64,000 nucleotides of DNA from Methylobacterium sp. Leaf108. Lineage in GTDB: Bacteria > Pseudomonadota > Alphaproteobacteria > Rhizobiales > Beijerinckiaceae. Shown here piece by piece: positions 42,807-51,768 of this stretch. The stretch spans positions 187,797-251,796 of the forward strand of contig NZ_LMND01000031.1 of the NCBI RefSeq assembly GCF_001423265.1, read 5' to 3'. How positions within the stretch are numbered: position 1 is the first letter of the stretch; each line of letters starts with the position of its first letter. A program made the position numbers and the translations under genes. Under the pieces are notes generated by a model. The model saw only the letters and a list, made by a program, of their open reading frames with translations, was not told where the DNA came from and made no database searches.

Positions 42807-43358
42807 ATGACCAATCGGGGCTTCAGGGCGATGGGCGTGGCCCTTTGCGTCGTCGGCTTGCTCGGGGGCTGCACGAGTACGCGCGGTGGCGGAGGAGGAG
42901 GGAGCAGTGCCGCTGCCTCGCGGCCGCTCCTCGACGACGCGATCGGGCGCTGCGTCGCCTCGACCCTGATCGGGGCCGGCATCGGCGCGCTGGTGGGCGC
43001 CGCCACCGGCGGGGGCCGGCGCGCGGGCGTCGGCGCGGCGGTGGGAGCGGGGGTCGGCGGCCTCGCCTGCGCCGTCCTCACCGCCCTCGACGCCCAGGAC
43101 AAGGAGCGCATCCGCAACGCTCAGATCGCGGCCGCGGCGACCAACACGCCGCAGTACCTCGCCTACCAGGGCGCGGACGGGCGCCAGCGCCAGATCACGG
43201 TGAGGCCCCAGGCCGCCCCCGCGGTCGCCGCCGAGGCGGCGGGCAACCGCATCTGCCGGGCCGCCGACACCTCCGCCTCCATCGACGGGACAGGGACCAC
43301 CGCACTGCCCCAGCAGCTCGTCTGCCGCACCGCGTCGGGAGACTGGCTGCCGGCGTGA
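42807..43358 (+). CDS. Glycine-zipper lipoprotein
   Basis: A 183-aa probable lipoprotein with the lipobox LLGGC (cysteine about residue 22). After a glycine/serine linker a hydrophobic glycine-zipper segment follows (IGAGIGALVGAATGGG, AGVGAAVGAGVGG), as in SlyB/17-kDa antigen-type outer-membrane lipoproteins. The C-terminal region is hydrophilic with two late cysteines. It is the fourth gene of the cluster, 110 bases after the third. Likely location is the outer membrane, facing the periplasm. Confidence 0.78.
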   Translation: MTNRGFRAMGVALCVVGLLGGCTSTRGGGGGGSSAAASRPLLDDAIGRCVASTLIGAGIGALVGAATGGGRRAGVGAAVGAGVGGLACAVLTALDAQDKERIRNAQIAAAATNTPQYLAYQGADGRQRQITVRPQAAPAVAAEAAGNRICRAADTSASIDGTGTTALPQQLVCRTASGDWLPA

Positions 43359-43419
43359 GTCGGAGGGAGGCGCGCGTCGCCAGCGAACCCATGGCCGTCC
43401 CCCGGCGGCTGGGGTAGAC

Positions 43420-43959
43420 GTGTCGGCCATGATCCAGCGCATCCCGCTCCTGCCCGCCGTCATGGCGGCCGTCGTCGTCCTGGCCTGCGTGACCGCGCCG
43501 GCCATGGCGCGGGCGGGCGATGCCTGCGACGCGCTCACGGCGCGGATGATCCGGGCCACCGGGGCCTCGCTGGCCGGGCGGGCGGGCGACGGGGCGGTGT
43601 TCCGCGCCGCCGACGCCGACCGCATGAGTCTGGCCTGCGGCAAGCCGCAACGGATGGTGTTCGGCGCGGTCGCGCGCGAGCCGCTCCGGCCTTACTTCGT
43701 GCTGATCGGCCTGGCCGGCCAGGGTCTCACCGGCGCGCGGGCGCGGGACGTCGAAGTCCTGGCGCTGACCCTGCACCGGCGCTCCCTCCTCACCGGCGCC
43801 CCGGCCGAGGGCCGCACCGGCGCCGCCCTGCTCCGCTGCGAGACCGGGCCGCGCGAGGACATGCTGGCGGACAACCTCACCGTCTGCGTGCTGCAGCCGG
43901 GCCGGACTATCGTCCTGCGTCGGCGCGCCGGCCTGAACCAAGGCCAGCGTGCAGGCTAA
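43420..43959 (+). CDS. Secreted protein, last gene of the envelope cluster
   Basis: A 179-aa exported protein with a signal peptide (LPAVMAAVVVLACVTAPAMA) and a mature domain with four cysteines (GDACDALTARMIRATGAS, LACGKPQRMVFGA, LLRCETGPRED, LTVCVLQPG). The spacing suggests two disulfides. Start GTG 43420 or ATG 43429; neither has a good ribosome site. Its TAA stop (43957-43959) lies within the left terminal repeat of a family A element, so the final residues may be altered relative to relatives. Confidence 0.65.
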   Translation: MSAMIQRIPLLPAVMAAVVVLACVTAPAMARAGDACDALTARMIRATGASLAGRAGDGAVFRAADADRMSLACGKPQRMVFGAVAREPLRPYFVLIGLAGQGLTGARARDVEVLALTLHRRSLLTGAPAEGRTGAALLRCETGPREDMLADNLTVCVLQPGRTIVLRRRAGLNQGQRAG

Positions 43960-44008
43960 GCAGGTTTTCGACGCAAAACCGGTGACCGCTTCTGCCAACC
44001 CTGCTTAG
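43956..44008. repeat. Dispersed repeat family A, copy 1 (short)
   Basis: The element is bounded by CTAAGCAGG (43956) and CCTGCTTAG (to 44008), exact inverted terminal repeats. The 53-base body includes TTTTCGACGCAAAACCGGTGACC, split here as TTTTCGACGC and AAAACCGGTGACC, which match the middle of copies 2 and 3 in reverse order of parts. It looks like an internally deleted form. The stop codon of the upstream gene is inside the left repeat. Confidence 0.75.
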
Positions 44009-44405
44009 CCGGCATCCCTGAAACGATCCGGGCGCGACTGGCTGCCTGTCTGACGGTCGCAGCCAGCCCCACGAACTCGGCGTGCGGATCGCCGAGCCTA
44101 CGATGCCACCGCCATGAAACGCACGTCCGGCGCCCTGGGGGAGGCGATCCATGCGCAATCCCGCCAGGTCTATGCCCGGCCGAGCTATGGTGAGGAGCGG
44201 CGCTTTTTCCCGAAGCGAGTCAGCCTTGCCGGCTCGGCACGGGCGATCGCCTGTCAGGCTGGCAGCATCTGTTGTCGGCAGCATCTGTTGTCGATTGAGC
44301 CGGCAGGCTCGGAAAAGCAGTTTGCACACTGTGCGAACCTGCACGCTCGTTGGCACGGCACAAGGGCACAATCCGACCACGATCTGAAGCGGTGGAGGGG
44401 CGGAA
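44009..44405. other. Gene-free region with a 16-bp direct repeat
   Basis: About 400 bases without a supported gene. GGCAGCATCTGTTGTC occurs twice in tandem at 44261-44276 and 44277-44292, and a degraded form of the 15-bp repeat from 6375 lies near 44158-44185. Codon use and composition become less GC-rich toward the next gene. Short frames on both strands look non-coding. Confidence 0.5.
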
Positions 44406-45218
44406 ATGGTACGTGGGGAAGCACCAGAGGAGGGCGGCCTGCATCCTCCCACAACGGTCACACCAAAGCGCGTGCAGGCGCTGCCGATAGAGCTGAAGCT
44501 GGCCTACACGGGCTTCATGGCCGTCCTGCTGCCGACGTACTGGACGTTCTACGGTCCGACCAACTTCCTATACTTTTGTGACTTGGCGCTGATCCTCACG
44601 CTAATAGGCATTTGGACAGAGAGCGCGCTTCTCGTGTCGATGTGCGCAGTCGGCATCCTGCTTCCGCAGACCTTGTGGGTGGCAGACTTCATTGCGAGCG
44701 CCGTTGGCGCGCCCATCGTTGGAATGACCGCCTACATGTTCAAGGCAGACGCGTCGCTGTTCCTGCGCGGCCTGTCCCTGTTCCATGGGTGGTTGCCTTT
44801 CCTCCTCGTCTTCCTCGTGTGGCGTCTTGGGTATGACCAGAGGGCCTGGGGCGCTTGGTCGCTGCTGGCCATCGTGGTGCTCGTCGTCTGCTTCACACTG
44901 ATGCCCGAACCCCGGCCCGATCCCGGCTTCCAGCCTGTGAACATCAACTACGTCTGGGGAATGAACGACAACGTCGCCCAGACACTCATGCACCCTTACC
45001 TCTGGTTTGCGGCCCTCGTCGTCGGCATTCCGCTCCTCCTGTGTGCGCCCACCCACGTCGTGCTCAAGCGCCTGATGCCGTCCACCCTTGGCCGGTCCAG
45101 TTATCGGATCACCTCAGCAGGTTTCGCAAAGGGGGTCACCGGTTTCGCGTCGAAAACCTGCGACGCCCGAGACCCTGAGCAGGATGAAGCGTCGGCCTGC
45201 CGACGCGAACCTGCTTAG
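44406..45218 (+). CDS. Polytopic membrane protein with a repeat-encoded C-terminus
   Basis: A 270-aa inner-membrane protein with about six to seven hydrophobic segments between residues 25 and 225 (for example FMAVLLPTYWTFYGPTNFLY, LLAIVVLVVCFTLMPEP, WFAALVVGIPLLLCAP). The family is seen in diverse bacteria as a conserved membrane protein without known function. Its GC content is lower than its neighbours, suggesting transfer. Residues about 236-270 (from SAGFAKGV on) are encoded by a dispersed repeat (45113-45218), and its TAG stop is the repeat's last triplet, so the native tail was displaced. ATG 44406 is used; no strong ribosome site is seen. Confidence 0.7.
   Translation: MVRGEAPEEGGLHPPTTVTPKRVQALPIELKLAYTGFMAVLLPTYWTFYGPTNFLYFCDLALILTLIGIWTESALLVSMCAVGILLPQTLWVADFIASAVGAPIVGMTAYMFKADASLFLRGLSLFHGWLPFLLVFLVWRLGYDQRAWGAWSLLAIVVLVVCFTLMPEPRPDPGFQPVNINYVWGMNDNVAQTLMHPYLWFAALVVGIPLLLCAPTHVVLKRLMPSTLGRSSYRITSAGFAKGVTGFASKTCDARDPEQDEASACRREPA
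45113..45218. repeat. Dispersed repeat family A, copy 2
   Basis: A 106-base element with ends CTCAGCAGG and CCTGCTTAG and an internal CTGAGCAGG. It shares with copy 3 the run GTCGAAAACCTGCGAC, then ATGAAGCGTCGG or its variant, a small hairpin (GCGTCGG/CCGACGC) and GCGAACCTGCTTAG. It overlaps the 3' end of the 44406 gene and provides its stop codon. Confidence 0.8.
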
Positions 45219-45249
45219 GGCGGCGCCGATGATCTCGGGACCGCGTTCG

Positions 45250-45274
45250 GGAACACATCGGGCTCCCGCCCGTT
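45250..45274 (+). promoter_or_regulatory. EcfG-type (general stress response) promoter
   Basis: GGAAC (45250-45254), a 16-base spacer and CGTT (45271-45274) match the alphaproteobacterial sigma-EcfG consensus exactly. The site ends 41 bases before ATG 45316, a normal distance. EcfG, controlled by PhyR/NepR, drives general stress genes in Methylobacterium (established for the genus). Confidence 0.75.
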
Positions 45275-45315
45275 GCCCAAACTAAGCGTTTCCCGAAACA
45301 ACGATAAGGACGACC

Positions 45316-45639
45316 ATGCGCAAGCTCGCATTGATTTCCGCGGTGACCCTGTCGATCGGCGCCATGATGGCGACCTCCGCGGATGCCCGTCCCCGGGGCC
45401 ACGGCTACGGTCACGGTCACCACGGCGGCTACGGCCATCACGGCGGGCGCGGCGCCTATGGCTACGGCCGTGGCGGTGGACGTCGTGGCATCGGGACCGG
45501 CGCCGCCGTCGGCCTCGGCATCGCCGGCCTGGCCGCCGGAGCCATCGCCGCCGGAGCGGCGCGCGATTCCTACAATCGCGGCGGTTATGGCCGTCCCGCC
45601 TACGGATACCGGCAGCCGGCCTACGGTTACGGCTACTGA
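45316..45639 (+). CDS. Secreted Gly/His/Tyr-rich protein with glycine zipper
   Basis: A 107-aa exported protein under a probable stress promoter. The signal peptide (ISAVTLSIGAMMATSADA) is followed by a Gly-His-Tyr-rich section (GHGYGHGHHGGYGHHGG) that could bind metal ions, a hydrophobic glycine-zipper segment (GTGAAVGLGIAGLAAGAIAA) and a Tyr/Gly/Pro-rich tail ending GYGY. ATG 45316 has ATAAGGACGACC before it. Similar small, low-complexity secreted proteins are common in Methylobacterium; the function is unknown but protection of the envelope under stress is a fair inference. Confidence 0.8.
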   Translation: MRKLALISAVTLSIGAMMATSADARPRGHGYGHGHHGGYGHHGGRGAYGYGRGGGRRGIGTGAAVGLGIAGLAAGAIAAGAARDSYNRGGYGRPAYGYRQPAYGYGY

Positions 45640-45664
45640 GATTCGGCCATCGGTCGAGGATGAG

Positions 45665-45693
45665 ACGGGCGCCCGGTCGGACCGGGCGCCCGT
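45665..45693. terminator. Bidirectional terminator between 45316 gene and queF
   Basis: ACGGGCGCCCGGT (45665-45677) and ACCGGGCGCCCGT (45681-45693) are exact complements around a 3-base loop; TCTTCGTTTG follows on the plus side. It lies between two convergent genes. Confidence 0.85.
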
Positions 45694-45723
45694 CTTCGTT
45701 TGCGGTCGGACCCTGGAGCGCTC

Positions 45724-46173
45724 CTACCGGGCCCGGTAGGGGGGGACGCCCTGGTCGGGCAGCCACACCGACGGCAGCGGCGCCCCGGTCTGCCAGAACA
45801 CGTCGATGGGGATGCCGCCGCGCGGATACCAATAGCCGCCGATGCGCAGCCAGCGCGGCGCCAGCAGATCGACGAGGCGCCGGCCGACGCCCACCGTGCA
45901 ATCCTCGTGGAAGGCACCGTGGTTGCGGAAGGCGCCGAGGTAGAGCTTGAGCGACTTGGATTCCACGAGCCAGCGGTCGGGCACGTAGTCGATCACCAGG
46001 ATCGCGAAATCCGGTTGCCCGGTCACCGGGCACAGCGAGGTGAACTCCGGCACCGTGAACCGGGCGAGGTAGTCCTGGTCGGGGTGCGGGTTGGGCACCC
46101 TGTCGAGCCGGGCGGTCTCGGGGGATTCCGGCGCCTGGGTCTGTTGGCCGAGTTGCAGCGTGTCGTTCGTCAT
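45724..46173 (-). CDS. queF: NADPH-dependent 7-cyano-7-deazaguanine reductase
   Basis: QueF reduces preQ0 to preQ1 in the pathway to the tRNA base queuosine. The 149-aa protein is the short, single-domain (T-fold) form. Cys48, which forms the thioimide with the substrate nitrile, lies in [14 protein letters not shown], with the catalytic Asp55 in QPDFA. The NADPH/QueF signature [20 protein letters not shown] is intact. ATG 46173 (MTNDTLQ) is preferred over ATG 46191. Other que genes are not in the window. It is divergent from eno; I see no preQ1 riboswitch fold upstream. Confidence 0.96.
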   Translation of the reverse strand: MTNDTLQLGQQTQAPESPETARLDRVPNPHPDQDYLARFTVPEFTSLCPVTGQPDFAILVIDYVPDRWLVESKSLKLYLGAFRNHGAFHEDCTVGVGRRLVDLLAPRWLRIGGYWYPRGGIPIDVFWQTGAPLPSVWLPDQGVPPYRAR

Positions 46174-46237
46174 GGACGGCTTATAGCGCAAGCTGCGGCG
46201 GGTGCATCACCCGGAAGCGGCGCGTCAGTTTTTCTGA

Positions 46238-47786
<1,549 letters not shown>

Positions 47787-47797
47787 GCGGCTCCGGG

Positions 47798-48340
47798 TCA
47801 CCCCGCCCGCTCCAGCCGCAGCTCGATCTCCCTGTCGACGTAGGACCATTCCGGGGTCGCCCTGAGCGCGGCGAGCAGGGCGTCGAAGGTCGCCTCGTGC
47901 GCGGGCGCGTACTCGAACCAGGTCAGGAAATCGAACGGCTCGCCGAGGTCGCGGGCGTGGTGGAGGCGGCGGGCCACCGCCGGAAGCGCGGCCATGCCGA
48001 TGCGGGTATGGCCCGAGACCTCCTCGAACAGGGCCCTGCGCTCGTCCTGGGCCATCTCCCACCACGCCGCCGTCTTGGCGATCGGGATGAGGGTGGCACG
48101 GCTGGCCTCGCCCCGGGCGAGGGGGGCCTGCGAGGCGCGCAGGGCGTCCCGCTCGGGCCGCGTCGTATAGCGCAGGTTGCTCACGGTCCCGCGCAGGGTC
48201 CAGGCCGCCCCCTCGACGACCGAGAATCCGACCGAGAGATGCGTCGCCGCCGGCAACTCCGGGCCGCACAGGGTGCGGACCGCGCGGATGCGCCACTCTC
48301 CCGTGGCGCCGCCGGAGAAGACGTGGGGCTGCATCGGCAT
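47798..48340 (-). CDS. Chlorite dismutase-family (Cld-like) protein
   Basis: A 180-aa protein resembling the short Cld lineage of haem proteins. The marks are TAAWWEMAQDERRALFEE, SGHTRIGMAALPAVARRLHH and DLGEPFDFLTWFEYAP, ending in the ferredoxin-like strand WSYVDREIELRL. His127 or His128 may be the proximal haem ligand. The distal Arg of true chlorite-degrading enzymes would be expected about 13 residues later, where Thr/Trp stand, so oxygen production from chlorite is unlikely. A haem or peroxidase-like role is an inference. ATG 48340 is used. The gene converges on eno across repeat copy 3 and is divergent from the DCC gene. Confidence 0.75.
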   Translation of the reverse strand: MPMQPHVFSGGATGEWRIRAVRTLCGPELPAATHLSVGFSVVEGAAWTLRGTVSNLRYTTRPERDALRASQAPLARGEASRATLIPIAKTAAWWEMAQDERRALFEEVSGHTRIGMAALPAVARRLHHARDLGEPFDFLTWFEYAPAHEATFDALLAALRATPEWSYVDREIELRLERAG

Positions 48341-48449
48341 GGTGGGCTCCTTGTTCGAGCGTCATGGGCCCCAGGCGACGGGACGCCACGGCGCCGCAAG
48401 GGGCGGGCCGCCCTATCTTGCGCATGGACACTTCGTGGACGACGCACCG

Positions 48450-48869
48450 ATGTTACCGACCCGAGACCCCGCCCTGACCGTCTATTTCGACGGCGCCTGT
48501 CCGCTCTGCGCCCGCGAGATCGCGTTCTACCGGCGCAGCCGAGGCGCGGAGCGGGTGGCCTTCGTCGACGTCGCACAGGGCGAGGCGCTCGGCCCGGGTC
48601 TCGACCGGGCGACGGCGCTGGCGCGGTTCCACGTCCGGGACGCCGAGGGCCGGCTCGCTTCTGGCGCGGCCGGCTTCGCCCGGCTCTGGGCGCAGTTGCC
48701 GGCCTGGCGGCTGCTTGCGCTCGTCCTGCGCCTGCCCGGCGCCCTGTGGCTGGCCGAGCGCGCCTACCGCGCCTTCCTTCCCCTGCGCCCCTTCATCGCC
48801 AAGGTTCTGCCGTCGGACGGCCCGGCCTGCCGCGACGGCGCCTGTACGCGGCCGCCCTCGCAGCCGTGA
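48450..48869 (+). CDS. DCC family (DUF393) thiol-disulfide oxidoreductase-like protein
   Basis: A 139-aa protein with the DxxCxxC signature of the DCC family in VYFDGACPLCAREIAFYRR. The family is thioredoxin-like and thought to act on disulfides, though substrates are unknown. The middle contains the usual FVDVAQGEAL and DAEGRLASGAAGFARLW; a C-terminal hydrophobic stretch could touch the membrane, and a last Cys pair (ACRDGAC) is unusual. ATG 48450 is chosen; GTG 48435 is in frame and possible. It precedes the DUF1345 gene by 58 bases, same strand. Confidence 0.85.
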   Translation: MLPTRDPALTVYFDGACPLCAREIAFYRRSRGAERVAFVDVAQGEALGPGLDRATALARFHVRDAEGRLASGAAGFARLWAQLPAWRLLALVLRLPGALWLAERAYRAFLPLRPFIAKVLPSDGPACRDGACTRPPSQP

Positions 48870-48927
48870 CCCCTCGGGCGCGGTCACCGCACCCTTCGCG
48901 CGGACACGCACCGGTGGAGACCCAGCG

Positions 48928-49587
48928 ATGACCAATCCGTTCGAGGCCTTTCGACTGCGGCCGCGGCTTCTCCTCGCCATGGGGCTGACGATCGGGCTCA
49001 CGGTCCTGTTGCCGATCGCGTCGGTCCCGGTCCGGCTCCTCGTCGGCTGGTGTCTCGGCGTCGGCGTCTACACCGGCCTCGTCGTCTGGAACGCGGCCCG
49101 GCAACCCCGCGACGCCCTGCGGCAGGAGGCCTCCCGCCTCGACGACAGCGCCACGGTGATCTCGCTCTTCGCCATCCTCGCGGCGGCGGCGAGTTGCGGC
49201 GCGGTGGCCATGCTCGTGCTCGGCGAGCAGGAGCCGGGGGCGATGAAGGGGGCCCGCCTCGCCCTCGCGGCGCTGACCATGCTGTGCACCTGGGTGTTCG
49301 TGCAGGTGGTCTTCACCGTCCACTACGCGCATCTGTACTACGGCGAGGGCGAAACCGGGGAGAGCCGCGGCGGCCTCGACTTCAACGGCGATCCCGACCC
49401 GGATTTCTGGGACTTCCTCTACTTCTCGGTCACCATCGGGGCGACCTCGCAGACCTCGGACACCGACATCACCGCCAAGAACATGCGCCGCCTCGTCACC
49501 GTGCAGACGGTCTACGCCTACCTGTTCAACACCAGCGTCCTGGCGCTGGCGATCAACATGGCTGCGGGCTTCGCGCAGGCGCACTGA
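48928..49587 (+). CDS. DUF1345 membrane protein
   Basis: A 219-aa inner-membrane protein with about five hydrophobic segments. It belongs to DUF1345, recognisable by RLVTVQTVYAYLFNTSVLAL near the end and by FVQVVFTVHYAHLYYGEG and DFWDFLYFSVTIGATSQTSD in the second half; the latter resembles the pore region of two-TM ion channels (SVTIGATSQTSD compares with TxGxGD), but function is unproven. ATG 48928 lies after a GGTGGAGA ribosome site. The stop TGA (49585-49587) is also the first triplet of a family B repeat. Confidence 0.85.
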   Translation: MTNPFEAFRLRPRLLLAMGLTIGLTVLLPIASVPVRLLVGWCLGVGVYTGLVVWNAARQPRDALRQEASRLDDSATVISLFAILAAAASCGAVAMLVLGEQEPGAMKGARLALAALTMLCTWVFVQVVFTVHYAHLYYGEGETGESRGGLDFNGDPDPDFWDFLYFSVTIGATSQTSDTDITAKNMRRLVTVQTVYAYLFNTSVLALAINMAAGFAQAH

Positions 49588-49696
49588 GACGGTTTCCGCT
49601 TGGATCAAGCGGGACCCGTATCACCGAGCCCGCGCGGCGCCTGAGCGAAGCCCATGTCCGCATCACGAAGTGATCAACCGGAAAGGGGATGAGACG
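49585..49696 (+). repeat. Dispersed repeat family B, copy 2
   Basis: A 112-base element that begins TGAGACGGTTTCCGCT on the stop codon of the DUF1345 gene and ends GATGAGACG. The blocks CCCGCGCGGCGCC, GAGCGAAGCCCAT, CGCATCACGA and GATCAACCGGA are shared with copy 1 (30742-30854) in the same order and spacing. The left hairpin is less perfect than in copy 1. Confidence 0.85.
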
Positions 49697-49793
49697 TCGG
49701 GCGGGACTGCCCGGTTGACCGCGTTTGCCAAGGCTCCGATGGAGGGCGCGCCGGACGCGCCGCGTCGGGCGTTGGTCCAGCCGTCGAGGCAGC

Positions 49794-50714
49794 ATGGTCG
49801 TCCGGTCCCGCCCGAACCTGTTCGTGGTGCTGTTCGCGCTCCAGGGCTCGATCCTGCCGCGCGTGGCGCCCAAGATCCTCGGCATCTCGGCGACCGCGCT
49901 GGCGGTGGTGGCGATCGAACGGGCCTTTCCGGAACTGTTTCCCGTCGGGCCGGGAATCGCGCCCTTCACCCTGATCGGGCTCGCCCTGTCGATCTTCCTG
50001 AGCTTTCGCAACGGCGCCTGCTACGACCGCTGGTGGGAGGGGCGACGCGCCTGGGGTAGCCTGATCCTCGAGGTGCGCGGCCTCGCGCGCCTCCTGCCCG
50101 CCGTGCTCGGTCCCGAGCAGGAAGCGCTGTCGCAGCGCAGCCTGCGGCGGGCCTGCGGTTTCGCCCATGCCCTCCACGCCAGCCTGCGCGGCACCGGCGA
50201 CGAGGCCGAGGTGGCGCGTGCCTGGCTGCCCGCGGCGGAGGCGGAGGCGCTCGCGCACAGCCCCAACCCGGCCAACGCGATCCTGGCCGGCCTCGGGGGG
50301 GATTTCGGCCGGGCGTTCCGGGCGGGCAACCTCAGCGACATCGTGCTCGGGATGCTGGAACAGAAGGTCGCCGCCCTGGCCCAGGTGCAGGTGGTCTGCG
50401 AGCGCATCCAGGGCACGCCGCTGCCCTTCGCCTACACGCTGCTGCTGTACCGCACCGCCTGGCTCTACTGCCTGCTGCTGCCGTTCGGGCTGGCCGGCAC
50501 CCTGGGCTGGGCGACGCCGGTGGCAACGGCGCTCGTCGCCTACACCTTCTTCGGCCTCGACGCCCTGGGCGACGAACTCGAGGAGCCCTTCGGCACCGAG
50601 CCCAACGACCTGCCCCTCGACGCGATGCTGCGGCAGGTGGAATCGATCGTGCGCGATGCCCTGGGCGAGGCGCTGCCGCCGCCCGTCCGGCCCGAGAAAT
50701 CGGTACTGCGGTAG
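49794..50714 (+). CDS. Bestrophin family ion channel
   Basis: A 306-aa inner-membrane protein of the bestrophin/UPF0187 family, whose bacterial members form pentameric channels for monovalent ions. Marks are FRNGACYDRWWEGRRAWG (the conserved YxRWWE), LVVxx-like helices at both ends, TPLPFAYTLLLYRTAWLYCL and the late FGLDALGDELEEPFGTEPND, which forms the cytoplasmic gate region. The length fits the bacterial type. ATG 49794 starts at RSRPNLFVVLF; a longer Arg-rich extension is not conserved. It converges on the 50725 gene, with only 10 bases between the stops. Confidence 0.9.
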   Translation: MVVRSRPNLFVVLFALQGSILPRVAPKILGISATALAVVAIERAFPELFPVGPGIAPFTLIGLALSIFLSFRNGACYDRWWEGRRAWGSLILEVRGLARLLPAVLGPEQEALSQRSLRRACGFAHALHASLRGTGDEAEVARAWLPAAEAEALAHSPNPANAILAGLGGDFGRAFRAGNLSDIVLGMLEQKVAALAQVQVVCERIQGTPLPFAYTLLLYRTAWLYCLLLPFGLAGTLGWATPVATALVAYTFFGLDALGDELEEPFGTEPNDLPLDAMLRQVESIVRDALGEALPPPVRPEKSVLR

Positions 50715-50724
50715 GGGCGGCACC

Positions 50725-50970
50725 TCAGCGGCGGCGATCCTCGCCGGCGTCCGGGACGATATCGAGCTCGGCGCCGATGCCGCGAAGGCAGCGAACGATC
50801 CGCTCCGAGATCTCGGGCGTGAGGTCGCGCACCGTCAGGTGCAGCGTCGTGGCGGTGCCGCCGGAGGCGGTGATGCGATAGTCCATCCCCTCGCTCGCCA
50901 GCTGCCGCAGCAGGTTGTCGGCGGCCAGGCACATCGCCGCCATGTGCCGTCCGGATAGTTCCTGGTCCAA
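50725..50970 (-). CDS. Hypothetical 81-aa protein with TTG start
   Basis: A small soluble protein. TTG 50970 has a near-perfect ribosome site (AGGAGGGA, 6 bases upstream), which decides the start against the longer frame to 51054. The sequence (LSGRHMAAMCLAADNLLRQL, MDYRITASGGTATTLHLTV, ISERIVRCLRGIGAELDIV) suggests an alpha/beta fold. No family recognised. It converges on the bestrophin gene. Confidence 0.65.
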   Translation of the reverse strand: MDQELSGRHMAAMCLAADNLLRQLASEGMDYRITASGGTATTLHLTVRDLTPEISERIVRCLRGIGAELDIVPDAGEDRRR

Positions 50971-51108
50971 GGCGATCCCTCCTGCGCCCGCGGGCGGGCT
51001 CCTATGGAAGTGAACGCAAGGGCGGTGCAATTCGTCCATCCCCGCCGCGATCATCCCGTGGCAGGGTGAATCGGGCCTCGCCGCCGCACCCGTTCGGCCG
51101 GCGGCGGA

Positions 51109-51219
51109 TCAATCGATCTGGGTCAGCACCGTGATCGCGCCGAACAGCAGCACGGACGTGACGCAGAGGGCGAGGAGGATGAGCGCGGCGCGCGATTCGC
51201 GGATGGGATCGTCGGTCAT
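51109..51219 (-). CDS. Small 36-aa single-span membrane protein
   Basis: ATG 51219 opens a frame MTDDPIRESRA followed by one membrane helix (ALILLALCVTSVLLFGAITV) and a short end LTQID. The layout of charged N-terminus, single helix and short tail is that of small inner-membrane proteins. A clear ribosome site is not seen. The upstream bases carry the end of a family A repeat. Confidence 0.5.
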   Translation of the reverse strand: MTDDPIRESRAALILLALCVTSVLLFGAITVLTQID

Positions 51220-51228
51220 GCCAGCAAG

Positions 51229-51768
51229 CTAAGCAGGTTGTGCGAGGGTGCCCAGCGGTTTTGCGGCCGGGCCCTGCGACACGTGCGAACGCGGCGCGCC
51301 TGCGTCCCGCATCGCTCGCGCATCCCTGAGCCACGAAGGTCCGAATTCGGACCCTCGCCGGCAAGGCCGACCAAGACATGCCATCGCGCGAGGCAGCACA
51401 ACGCGGCGAACGGCAAATGGTTCCGAGGTTTTTTGCAAAAGATTCTTCCCCGGCGGGGGCGGCCTGTGTTCGGGCGTGGTGACGAGGCGGCCGAAGGCAC
51501 GGGGAGCGGTACGCGACGGCCCTTGCCTCTGGTCTTTGCCGGAGGAAAGCCGACGATGACGGCACCATAGTGCCGCTTTCGACGCCAGATCTCCCCGGCC
51601 CGAGATCGCGTCCGCACCAGGACGGTACGGGACCGTTACTTGGTATGGTCACGCTTATAGCAAGCAATCGGCTGCGTTAACGCCTCGTTAACCGCGTTCG
51701 ACGTAAGGTTACCGGCGTCAGATCGGGGATCGTTCAGCCCTCAAGCCGGTTCGCGCAGGATCCATCGC
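51229..51768. other. Gene-poor region with repeat A left end and a palindrome
   Basis: The region begins with CTAAGCAGGTT (51229) followed by diverged family A sequence (GCGGTTTTGCGG, CCCTGCGACACG); no right end is found. A perfect 16-bp palindrome GGTCCGAATTCGGACC lies at 51338-51353. A long minus-strand frame (51216-51617) crosses it but looks like repeat-derived sequence, not a gene. The last 150 bases contain less GC-rich DNA before the 51769 gene and probably its promoter. Confidence 0.5.

Noticed and set aside
51216..51617. 133-aa minus-strand ORF
   Set aside because: Its C-terminal part is family A repeat sequence and the rest is Arg/Pro/Cys-rich with no ribosome site; it is more likely decayed intergenic DNA.
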